Shown piece after piece: positions 13,478-25,500 of a DNA stretch of 64,000 nt. Where the stretch lies: positions 25,850,841-25,914,840 of the forward strand of contig CM068583.1 of the NCBI GenBank assembly GCA_035048485.1. The letters are read 5' to 3'. The translations under genes were made by a program, and so were the position numbers. Under the pieces are notes generated by a model. It was not told where the DNA came from, made no database searches, and was given only the letters and a program-made list of their open reading frames with translations. Each line of letters opens with the position of its first letter. Position 1 is the first letter of the stretch. The DNA is from Pteria penguin. Taxonomy: Eukaryota; Mollusca; Bivalvia; Pterioida; Pteriidae.

Positions 13478-13517
13478 GCCGCAACTAGTGGCCCTATATA
13501 GGGCCTCTACTTGCGGC
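13478..13517. repeat. 40-bp imperfect palindrome in probable PDE 3' UTR
   Basis: GCCGCAA...TTGCGGC outer arms enclose the perfect core GGCCCTATATAGGGCC. Eighteen of 20 pairs match. If transcribed it would form a strong hairpin about 370 nt after the stop codon. Confidence 0.75.
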
Positions 13518-14947
13518 AATGATAAGTAAATATTTTGGACTAAGAATCTGCTTAATGTGTAAAGCCTTACAGTAATGTTTGAATTTAACTACTTAAAACT
13601 GAATTAATTTGAAAGTGTTTATTAATATCATTTTCAAAAATCAAATATAATTTATTAAAATATAACGAGTTTTGTATTTATGTCATTGGTTTGCATTTGT
13701 CTGTGATATTTGTTATTTGTGTATTAAGCTCAGTGATATAGACATTGAAAATTTCACTGTACCAGTATATTTTACAAAAAATTATATTTATAGTTATTGA
13801 TTAAATGATAGGTTTATTAAGAGTTCATCATGCATCATATTCATCCGTTGAACACTTAATTTTAAGTGATCTAGTCCAGATGATGAACTTGATTTTGTAT
13901 CATGTATGATTGTTTATTTCTTGACATGAAAAGGGTAAAGCTCAAATATTCCTGGAAAAGATGAGACTGATTATCGGCACAGCTCTCATTCTAACCTCCA
14001 TTTGTACTAATTAGTAGTGGGGTGAAGTTTTACTCCATCCCGAATTGAATCTTAGCTTGTGTTGACATGAATGAAATAAACAAATATTTTTCTAACATAT
14101 TTCTCTTCCAGAAAAACAATCATAATGTGACATAAAAATTCAAACTTTAAATGTTAATGGAAGTAAGAGATTATATAAGATCTAAAACTCTGCTTTCTAT
14201 ATCATTTTATGAGGATTACGATTTAAAAGAATTGAATTTGGTCCTAGTTCTAATGTACTGTTACTTATTAATTGTCCATGATTAGACATTATAAATGTAC
14301 ATTAATTTTGCTTTGCGAACTATATATACCTTTAACTAAAAAAACCCCCATAAAATTACAGTATGTATTTGGACTGTATAGTCTATGCTAGTGTTATAAC
14401 CTCTATTTACCTAAGTAAATGGTATGAATAAATTACAACATCTACAATAACTGAAATATTAATGTACAATCACTTCTTTTTTCAGCACGTTGAGACAGTT
14501 TAGTTCAAAAATGTATATTAATAATACCCGAGCATCAGCTGTAATCAGATATTTAGTTTTATTGGCAATAATGTTTACCTCTGTGAGTTATTCACAAATT
14601 TTAATCCACAAAATTTGATCCATGATTTCCTGGCACTTCATGTAAAGGCCTGGCCATTCTTACCTATTTCTTTTACAAATCATCTTTTATCATTGCATAA
14701 ACTTTTATTTATTACTTACATTTATGTTTAACCATCTTGTATTCTGTTTTACAACAAGAGTAAATTGTTTATGAATAAAATAGAAATGTCTTTAAAACCA
14801 TCATTATTTTCTAGATTCTGTCCATGGTGTTTCTTTATCATGGGGAATCTCTATTTTACTAAGAGGTGTCTATTTATGATTTCATGTAGTTGAAATATTA
14901 TGTACATTTGCATTGTTATGTTGTAGCATCACTTGTTTTGATTTGAC

Positions 14948-14953
14948 AATAAA
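14948..14953 (+). promoter_or_regulatory. Candidate polyadenylation signal, PDE gene
   Basis: AATAAA followed 15-20 bp later by an A-rich run in downstream sequence. Other AATAAA motifs occur earlier in the 3' region, so the choice is uncertain. Confidence 0.35.
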
Positions 14954-15399
14954 GTCAAATGTTTGTTAAAAAAAAAAATTTCGTGATGTTTTGTGCTATT
15001 CTGACAATGACTGGAGTCTTGAAGTATACAAGTTCTTAAAACTGAATCCTTTACTGTAAGATTGTGCTCAAGCAGACATTCTGTAGACTTGTAATACTCA
15101 TTTACAGTATAAACTGTAGTTCATCAGTAAGAGAAACAAAATCATCAAGATCTAGAGGCAAAGATACCAGCCAAATGTGTCTCATGAAGTTTACATTGAA
15201 AAGTCCTGTTCTAAGTTTATTTCACTTTCCGAAGCTGGGTCAATTATTTTCTGAGAATTTTTCACAAAACAGTTACAACACATTAAAATTAAAGGATTAG
15301 CAAATATCTATTTTGTTGAAAAAATTTGTTGATGGGAGTAACTGCTACTGGAAAATAGTTCACTTTTATGAATTTGGTTTGTTGCTCTATGCAGCCGAT

Positions 15400-15630
15400 C
15401 TGAAGAATTTTGTCACTGAAAACACACTATGATACCTATGTCACCTGACTGCGAATCCACAGCTTGGACATAAAGCAACATCACTTGTAAGGGACCTTAA
15501 GTTCTTCATTCCTACCAAGTTTCTTTAAAATCCCTTCAGTGGTTCTGAAGGAGAAGTTGAAAATAAGAAAGTTTACAGACAGGTGACACATTATAATCAT
15601 AGTTCATTTAAGCCTTTGGCTCAGGTAGGC
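15400..15630 (+). repeat. Truncated AGCTCACCTGAG-family repeat (right end only)
   Basis: Ends in 'agcctttggctcaggta' like the right ends of the copies at 18906-20560 and 34368-35103, and carries the shared 'aagggaccttaag' and 'ttctgaaggagaagttgaaaa' motifs. The left part is missing. Confidence 0.6.
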
Positions 15631-16154
15631 TTAAACATAGCATAATAAGTGTGAGAAACATAATGTCATTTTGGAAGACCTTTTTATATGCAGGTTACAG
15701 TACTTTGCTTTCATTTAAAGAAGCCTCATTAAAGATTGTTCAAAATAAATTTATTATAATAACTAAAAACACAAAGTTGGTGACAAATAGACCTAAAGCA
15801 TATACAGTGTACATATACTCTTTATTTTACAATTATTGTGAGTCAAATATACAGAGGAGTTCAAATTAACTACACATATCTCAACCTTTCACAATACAAG
15901 CCATTTAATAATTGCTGTATAAAAAGAAATAAAAATAGCAAATATAAATCTTATATCAGTGGTATTTTTTTATTTTTTAAAAGATGCCTGTACCTTTTCA
16001 TTTGGGAATTTTTTGTCCCATTCACATAATGCTAAACGATCAATGGGACAAATTTTGGGAAAAAAAATCAATGAAATTTCCATTGGGAAAGGTCCTTATA
16101 ATGGACATCATTTGAAGAACAAAAACAAACACTGCATATATATATAATTTTTGG

Positions 16155-16160
16155 TTTATT
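16155..16160 (-). promoter_or_regulatory. Candidate polyadenylation signal, hydrolase gene
   Basis: AATAAA on the minus strand about 390 bp downstream of the hydrolase stop codon. It is not unique in this AT-rich region. Confidence 0.3.
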
Positions 16161-16552
16161 GTTTAACTCTACTCCAAGAATATTGGACCTGTAAGGTGGC
16201 AATCAGTGTCAAGGAATGGAGAATGTTCAAGTGTTATAAGTAATTGACAACCTTCATAAGGAATACTAATGAGTATACTATTCCCTCTATCACAATATAC
16301 CATTGTCCTATTTCACATGAGCGGCCTAATGTCCAACAAACCACTTTTGCCACTATTTTCATTATGAACTTGCTGCTTTGATTGTCCCTTACATCGTGTA
16401 AAAATATAAGAAGGTGTATTCCAGCTTGGATATGACTAAGGTTAGAGGCTGAAGTCAGGTCTAGTGTCGGGCTTCAGCCAACTCACCTACCAAAGTCTTG
16501 TCATACATTTTAGGACAATGTAAAGATTTAAAAATGAATCACACTAAGTAAA

Positions 16553-19500
16553 TCACAAATTTTCATTGATGAAACTCAGCAATTCCTTAAATGCCAGAGG
16601 CCGTCCACTAGATGAAAAGATAATTGTATGGTCAAGCCCTTCAAAATGAGTATAAGCAACTTCTTTGTTTAGTCCGAGAAGTCTCTGCTTCAATAAAAGT
16701 CCATCATCCATCAATGGGTCAAAGTCTCCTGTCATGATTAGAGTTTTTGGATATTTTGAAACTGTTTCATCGTTTGCAATAAGAGGTGAAAAATAAGGAT
16801 TTGTGAAAATAGCTTCAACTCTGTCCACCAAATCACCATTGTAAGCTATAGGTCCCTTATTATTCTTGACACCAGCAGAAATTTCAGAAGACAGATTAGA
16901 AGAGTCTGTGTAAGAAAAGATTTTAGATTGCTTTACTTCACTAGAAATATGAGCATTATGTGACAGGTCAACTAAGTTTTGACTACCACCTACTGCATAA
17001 TTCATCCAAAAGCAAGCCATTATTTCCGTTGTCAAGAAACCTCTTTCTGATTTTCCATTATAGCGAAGGTATGATGGAGTTCTGAAGTTGACAGCTTGCA
17101 ATGTGGGGACAATTAAAATCTGTATTTTCGGTTTTTGTTGAATTTTGTCATCAATTATTTTGTTCATGACAGCTAATGCAAGTGCACCCCCTGCACTATC
17201 ACCTATAAAAAAAAAATACATACACAAATGCATCTATCTACATCTTTGAAAAAAAAATATACATTTTATGTTAACAAGAAACTGCTGGAGACTGTATGGC
17301 CAGATGGCAAAGAGAATTGAAACAAGGTCAAGGTCAAAAGTCATGGAATTAATTATAAGTTCTGGTCGTAAAAGAACCTATGTGTTTAGTATCAAAACCC
17401 TACCCCTACTGATTCAAAAGATACAATCAAAATTAAAGTCTTTCAAAAGTAGGACAAAGTTTAAGGTCAAGGTCTAAAGTCATGGCAAAATTTTAAAGCT
17501 CTGGTCATAAGGAACTTAGACAGGAAGTATTGATGTTTATACTCCTTTCAGTTGCTGAGAGTTTGGTTCAACCAGAAACTTTATCCAAAATAGATTTTAC
17601 CTCAACCAGCAACTTAACCAAAATGTTGGCGTACAGACAGACAGAGGAATGGACAGACATCTCCAATCTATAGACCAGAATTGTTTTGCAATCTGGCCAA
17701 ATAGACAAAATCCATATTTATCAATGATTGCTTTCTTACACAAAAATTTTAGATTAAAATCACACTATCCTTTGCTGAAAAACTCTTGATCAGGTGGGAA
17801 TACAGGATATTTTTACGATGAAATAATACTGAAAATGTAAAACTTTATGTATTCATAGTACAGTATATAAGTGTCTCAATTCTGAGTTTTCATTTATTCT
17901 TTGGAGTTTTATCAAGAACCTTGCAGTTATGAGAGGACAGCTAGTTCTATTAAACAAGACTATCAGTAAAACTGATGGATGCTCCCCGAATCGCAGTTAT
18001 ACTTATAATGCAGAAAATTGATGACAGTATCTTAGACTAAAATGAGTAAGTTTGACCTTGATTAGTTATGAAATAAAACTTTTTATCGTGAACTTGACCT
18101 TTCAGAAATGACATTGAGTGACCTTTGTCCAAAAGCCTTTAACCTAAATAACATTTTGGTGAAGTATACCGTAATCAAGTTCTGATGAAAGTTGTTGAAG
18201 ATATAAGTACTTCATGGTATTTGAAGTCATAAATGACCTTGACCTTTCAGAAATGACCTTGAGTGACCTTTGTCCAAAAACCCTTAACCTAAATAATATT
18301 TTGGTGAAGTATGATTAAATTCTGATGAAAGGCGTAGGAAATAGAAGTACTTCATGGTATTTTAAGTCGTAGTTCATAAGTGACCTTGACCATTCAGAAA
18401 TGACCTTAAGTGACCTTTGTCCAAACGCCTTTAACTTAAATAACATTTTGGCGAATAATGATAAAATTCTGATGAAAGGTGTAGGAGATATAAGTACTTC
18501 ATGGTATTTTAAGTCATAGTTTATAAGTGACCTTGACCTTTCAGAAATGACCTTGAGTGACCTTTGTCCAAAAGCCTTTAACCAAAATAATACTTTAGTG
18601 AAGTATGATCAAATTCTGACGAAAGGTATAGGAGATATGAGCTCGCACAGACAGACAGACACAACAGCGTCTATATGCTCCCCTGAAATTTTTCCAGGAA
18701 CATAAAAATAGATTACAAAATTCAAACTATGAATGCAAAGTGCATAGATTAAGTCTTACACATGTAAGTTGATGACATTACTTAAAATGCAAAATTCAAG
18801 TTTTTAAAATCCTTTGTCCAAAAATTTCAGAAAGATCTACGTCAAATGCTTCTCAAGAAAATAATGCTACTGCAAATACTTAACTTTGATATTTTAACAA
18901 ACAAAAACAAGAGGCCCAAGTGGGCCTATATCGCTCACCTGAGTACCTAGATGATCCGTCATGCATGAAGGAAGAATTCATTTATTTTTGCATTACTGTG
19001 ACTAAGTCAACACAAATGTTGAAAATATGTCAAATTTTATTTCAGACCAGAATAAAAAACAACACAACACATTTTTGCACATCCATTCAGGTGATTTTGA
19101 TATTAAGCATTTGCTTTGTCTCTGCAAGATGTCATTCTGGGCAACAAGTTAGTCATTTTCTTTAGGTGGGGCCTTTCGTTGACTGATTTCAAGTCTGGGT
19201 CATGAACAACAATTGTTTCAAATATTGTCCAGATCTAACTTAAAATTGCCTAATGTCATATGTTGAGTGTTGAGAAACATCTAAAAACTTATTTAGATGT
19301 GTAAAGAAATGAAAAAAAAATTTTTGACCACAGCTGGATTTGAACCGCTACTCTCCATATTTCAATTACCAAGTGGTATATGTACCATTGTGAGACCTAC
19401 TTTTTAGACATAGTGCCATTATCTGTTAACCACTTTGGATGAAATTTACCAAATTGATAGAGGGCATTTAGTACTTCATGTATTCCATGTTTCATTAAAA

Positions 19501-22500
19501 TCTTTCATGTGGTATAACAGCAGAAGTGAAAAATGTGATTGAATTGTTCCTATACACCCTCATTTGGAAGTCTTAAAAAATTCATAGAAAATCCAAAAAT
19601 TGAGATATTGACAAAATTCTTTCAAAGCAACATTCCTTACCATAATTATGATCACAATAGTCCACAAGAAATCATCATTGTCAATTAACTAGGAAATATG
19701 ACACTTTTCTGCATTGAAATCACCAAGTCCAAAGAAATGTCGAAAAAAAATTCTAAAATTTGATTTTGGAAGGGAACCAAAATGTCTTCACTCATCCCTC
19801 TAGATCATTTCTATGCATTCTGTTGTTTGTTTCTGTATACAGCCCGTATGAAAAAGAATATTGTTAAAGGAGGGAATTTGTTGTGACCTATTTTTGACTA
19901 TGGTGGCACCACCTGTAAAGAGGTCTGGACGAAAACAACAGAATTTGAATTGGAAAATGTGAAAAATGGCCAACCATCCCCCCCCCCCCCTTTTTTGGAA
20001 GTCTTAAAAAATTCATAAAAAATCCAAAAATTGAGATAATGACAAAATTCTTTCACAATAATATTCCTTACCACAATTATGATCAAAATAGTCATTAAGA
20101 AATCATCAATATCAATTAACTGAAAAACATGACACTTTTCTGCATTGAAATGACTAAGTCCAGAAACACGTCAAAAAAGCGTAAATTTCTATTTTACGGA
20201 TCTTAACCCCGAACACAATTTTTAATAACCCATCTTTATAGATTGTTGAAATGCAATTAGTTTCCCCATTTATGTACTGGTTCTGGAGGAGAAGATGTTT
20301 GAAGAGGGGTACCGTTTTGGGCACTTTTGGCCCCGCCCTGGATCCACCCCTGAGGGAATCTGGATCCCAAACACAATTTTAGTAAGGGACCTTGAGTACA
20401 TCATTTACACAAAGTTTGATCCAAATCTGCAATGCAGTTCCAGAGAAGAAGTCGAAAATGTGAAAAAGTTAACGACGGACGGACGACAACGATGACGAGG
20501 GACGACGGACGGCGCGCTATGACTATAGCTCACTTAAGCCTTTGGCTCAGGTGAGCTAAAAAGCAAGAAACCATCAAAGATGGTATGACCAGACTGCAAA
20601 GCAAAATCGGACTGTTCACTGAAAAGTGAAATCAAGGTCAAGGTCACCAAATTTTGTGTCCTTTGGGAAGAACTTATCAATGTCTACAAACAGACCAAGT
20701 TTGAAGTTGGTAACATTAACCATATGCAAGAAATCAAACTAAACACAAAATTAGACTGTGTTCACTGAACCATTAAATCGAGGTCAAGTCATCAAATTTT
20801 GTGATTGTTTGGCAAGAAATCATCAATGTCTACAAACTGACCAAGTTTGAATTGGGTATCATTAACAGTATACAACAAACCAAGCTAAATGCAAATTGTT
20901 GATGCAGGACAACCAGGGGTCAGTTGTTCGAAACTTTAACCACTGGTTAAGCTTACCAGTGTTTAAAGTTTGAGAGACAATTAATTTAATTTATAAGATT
21001 TCTGTATAAAAATCTATAATACTTTACAAAGCTTGTTTCATATGCTACAAATCAGTACACAGACTATAACTTAAAGTCTTCTCATTTCAAAGATATAGTC
21101 AGCTGAAACTTAACCATTGGTTAGCTTAACCTACGGTTAAAGTTTTGAACAACTGGCCCCAGATAGACAAACAGACAAACTTCACCAATTCATACACTGG
21201 ACTTGCCTTACTGAATTGTTTCATATCATGATCAGAACATACTTTGCTACCTGAACTCTGAAGATATTTATTCAAGTACAATTATACTACAATATCTGCA
21301 AAAGTATTCACTGTATAACACATATTTTATATTCCTTTTCCTCCAAGTCTCTGAACAATGAAATAGCATTAATACATGTAGTAAAGTTCAATTTTTACAA
21401 AGAGATGTTTTAAATCAAATACTAGTAGATGGCATTCTTTTCTACCTATGGATTAAAGGAATTATATATTTAGAATTGAAGAATAATTATAGAGGAGCAA
21501 AAGGTTGTTAAAGTGGAGAATTCTCCCATACAGCAACTGTGACTTTGTTCTTCAATCTATTGGACTAAAATTCAATAGGGTTCCCTCCCTTACAATATCT
21601 GTAAACTCAAAAGCTCAAAATACACGCCTACACACCAGTTCATACATATTTCAGTATTACTAAATCTCTCTGCAATTATGTTGCAAGGATCATAAATCAA
21701 TCCCTGTTAGAGTTACATTTCTTGTCACAGGGATACTATACCTTAAATCTATAGTATAAATGCAGCCTACCTATGATAGCTACCCTTTTTGGGTCAACAC
21801 CAAAGATCTCCGCATTCTGCAAGAAGTGTTTTGTAGCTACATAACAATCATCAAAACCAGCTGGGAACACATGCTCTGGTGCAAGACGATACCTGAATTG
21901 AAAACACGAAAACTGAATCAACAAACAAAAACTTAAGATATAATAATATTGCACAATAACTCAGAGTAAGTATTTTATTATTAGTTTTGTTCAATACTTT
22001 ACAAAATCATTTCACTCACACAGTGTTGAGCAGGGTTCGGTGACTGGAAGTATCTAAGAGTTCCTAAAAAAACCGTTGTTTTGCTTCATTCTTGTTTTAT
22101 ATCCCACCACAACTATTGCACTTGTATGGTGATGGCATTAGTCAGAAATGTCAGAGTCGAGTATAAATCTCATGCTTTGGGTTTGACATTTTGGATTATG
22201 ATGGTCTCTGTCTGATGCAATGCATAAAATTCAGACCAAAGCAAAAGACCTGTCTGAGTTGTGAGGTATCTTTTATGTGCTCCATTTATGGTGATAATTA
22301 TTGGGACCTCACTTTTTTTTTTAATCTCTAATACCAGGACAGTGATGAAACACTGGTAGGACTTGAACCAGGGCCTTTCAGTCACAAACAAAGCACACTA
22401 CTGACTGCACTTGGACGACTTAAGGAAGAACTCAAAATCCTTGGCAGGTATATTGATATCTTACAAACAACTAAAATGAAAGAGAAACATTTGCCACTAT

Positions 22501-25500
22501 AAAGCACAGAGAGCCCCATATTAAACTGCAATACAACACACTTTAACTTCACACAGAATTTGTGTGGTACACATTATATAAGAAAGATCACACAAAATTA
22601 AACATAGGATTCATCATTAAATACAAAGGCATACAATAACTTTCAATAACTATTTCATTTCAATAGGGTTGTGCATGAGATGTATTCCTTACAAAGAGTG
22701 CAGTTGACCTAAAATGGTGTATTGAATCAGTAAATTGAACCTATAATCAGTTATGAAAAGAAGCATATCGGCCAATTCACAAACGTGACTTGACCTCCCT
22801 TTCTTTTTATAAAGACTTAAACACTGGAGCATCTGCATCAAATATTTACGCATCCTCAAACTGCAACTTTGCAAAAGTAAGATGCTTTTGTGAGTTCCAA
22901 CACAGCACTTTACTAAATTTGGCTATTAAGGTTCTGAATCAGAACTGCATTCAAATTAGATGTGACTGTGTTGTTAAAAATCAGAGATAAAGAATTATGA
23001 AATAAGACACAGAAAAGTTATATCTTACTTGAAGTTATACCCACTGCCTTAAATAATGAAAATAAAGTTTTTTCTGTCAAAACATGTAACTTACTCTACA
23101 GATACAAGCACTGCTACATTTTCACTCCCTTTTATAAGCAGCCTTGTTACCTCATCATATTCATCTATAAAACAGAACATTATGCAACTCTATTATTACT
23201 CATCTTGAGATCGTACAAACATTAAACTTCTTTATCTTCTCAACAAGTTTAAAACCAATTTGCTACACTGCAGCACTGTGTTAAGGAGATTGGTTACCAC
23301 CTGCTTCCATGTCACAATGAGGATAAATGAAAGGCCTATATAGGAATTGTTCTGATGAATAAGTCAAACAAAACTTTAAATATGTATAACATGCTGTTCT
23401 GCAACCAGCCTACACCCACCTACACCCTCCCTTTTTAAATAAAACGGGAAGGGGGGATTCTAAAAATTATTTTTACATTCAACTTTTACATTCTATTAAA
23501 AATGGGGAAAAACACAAACTTAATGCACTATAAGCAACCTACCATGAGAATCTACCAACCTACCAAGAGAATTTCAAAGAAACTACCCAAAATCCTGCAA
23601 GAATTACAAAAAGTAAAAATAATATATCAAAAAAGCATTGAAAATTTGATTTTGGAACAGAACTAAAAACAATATGACTTCTTAAAACACCAGTCTATAT
23701 CACTCTGTTCCATTCAGTTTGTTGATCTATCCATTTGGTCTGCAGAACATTAACAAAGAAGTGTACCTTCCTGGGCCTAGGTCACCTGCCCTGGATCCAA
23801 TTTATACTTGGTTTGAAATAGCCTTAAAATTTAAGTGCACCTCTATAACATGACGTCATTACCACAATAATATATCAATAACTGAGACATAAACTATTAA
23901 TGAAGTTATATCTTGCACTTTTCATTTCTGGAAAAATATACTCAATACATATTTTAACCCCATTTTAATACCTTTCCTGAAAATGCAAATTTGCCAGTTT
24001 TCTAGGATGCCTATCCATCTGTTATAAAGAACATGTAAAGAAATTAATCATACCACTTTTGATAAACTTGGATGTGACTAATCCTATAATTATATCTCAG
24101 TGTTTATTTCTCAATTGAAAATAAGCATATTAAATTAATAAAAACACATACACTTATAGAAAAGTTTGATATTTAAATTAAAGATATTTTAAGATAAGAT
24201 GTCTTACCTATACCTCCAAAGATAAATCCACCACCATGTATGTATACAAGCCCTGCACTGGACTGGTCCTCTACATCTTTACGTTTATACATCCTGACTA
24301 ATACGCCATCAAACTTTATGTCCTTTATCTGACAGGGTATTAAAACATCATTAAAGAAAATATACTGTCTGACTTTGATAACTAGAATGCTGAAAACTTC
24401 AAAAGCCTGAGAAGCTTGAAGTGATCTTGCAGTACCGAAAAAAAACTTTGAAAACTCAATTAAACCTACTGAAACTAGGCATGATTTCGAAGGTCCCTTA
24501 TACTTCCAGCTATGAAAGCTGAGCTGTATTTAATGTTAATTTAATGTATTTTACGACCCCGATACCTTTTCAAAACAAATAAATTATTTCAATAAATTTG
24601 GAAGATAAATTGACAATTACAGAAACAGGGATAGACAACAGTTATAGACAACAATACAAAACAACTACATGAGGTGTTTATAACACATATGTAATCATAT
24701 GACTGAAATGACAACAAATACTAGAGTTATCCTTATCTGCAATGAGACATATCTGATGATATCCAACAACGTAACTGTACTGAATTTCACTAGTTCATTA
24801 AAAATTTGATTTTATATTATTTTGTAATAAATAGCAATTTAGTTTCAAAAAAACATGAATTTCCGCCCTTGATAATGTCACATTTGAAATAATGAACAAA
24901 ATTCATACAATGTTCAGCTACTCCTTTGCTTTCATTAAAAAAATTCTCAAATGATAACAGAACACCTTGAAACATCTAAGCATATTGCTTATAAGAAGAA
25001 CACAATGGATAAATATAAGAATTTCTGGAAACAGTGGGATATACTCTAAACCCACAATTTTTCATTATATCAATAACAGATTTCTGTTATCAGACGACAT
25101 GTCTCAAGTGGGAGTGGCTCGCTACAATCTGAATTATTATTTCTCCAGATCATTTAAGTACAGTCAAACCTACTTTAATAGAGACCTCTATATAAGGGTC
25201 ACCTGCTTAGGGAATCACTTTTGTCTACTCTCGTACTTTATCTTATATTACAAAATTTGAGGAACATGTAATTCATATCAATTTAACACATTGTACGGTA
25301 ATTATTTCTCCTAGCAGGGGGGCATTTGACCTTGAATAGAATGTAATATGTGGTGGGCATGGTGTGGCCTGCAATGGGCATGTATTGTGTTGGATGTGGG
25401 GAATGTTTGTGCCTGGTGAAGGATCCGACTAGCGAAACACGAAAAGTTTCTCCACCGGGCATGAATTTTCCTTCGCGTCTGGCAGTGTCCATGTCTGTGG

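Larger units (their letters stand above)
13107..16552. other. PDE 3' UTR and intergenic region between convergent genes
   Basis: It starts after the PDE stop and ends at the stop of the minus-strand hydrolase, so the two genes converge. It holds a palindrome at 13478-13517, polyadenylation signals, and a truncated AGCTCACCTGAG-family repeat near 15400-15630. No further coding sequence is recognised. Confidence 0.6.

Noticed and set aside
16553..17233. Single-exon hydrolase starting MHLCMYFFF
   Set aside because: The frame upstream of GDSAGG runs through a TTTTATAG acceptor; the spliced upstream exons supply the HGGG and YRLAPE motifs.
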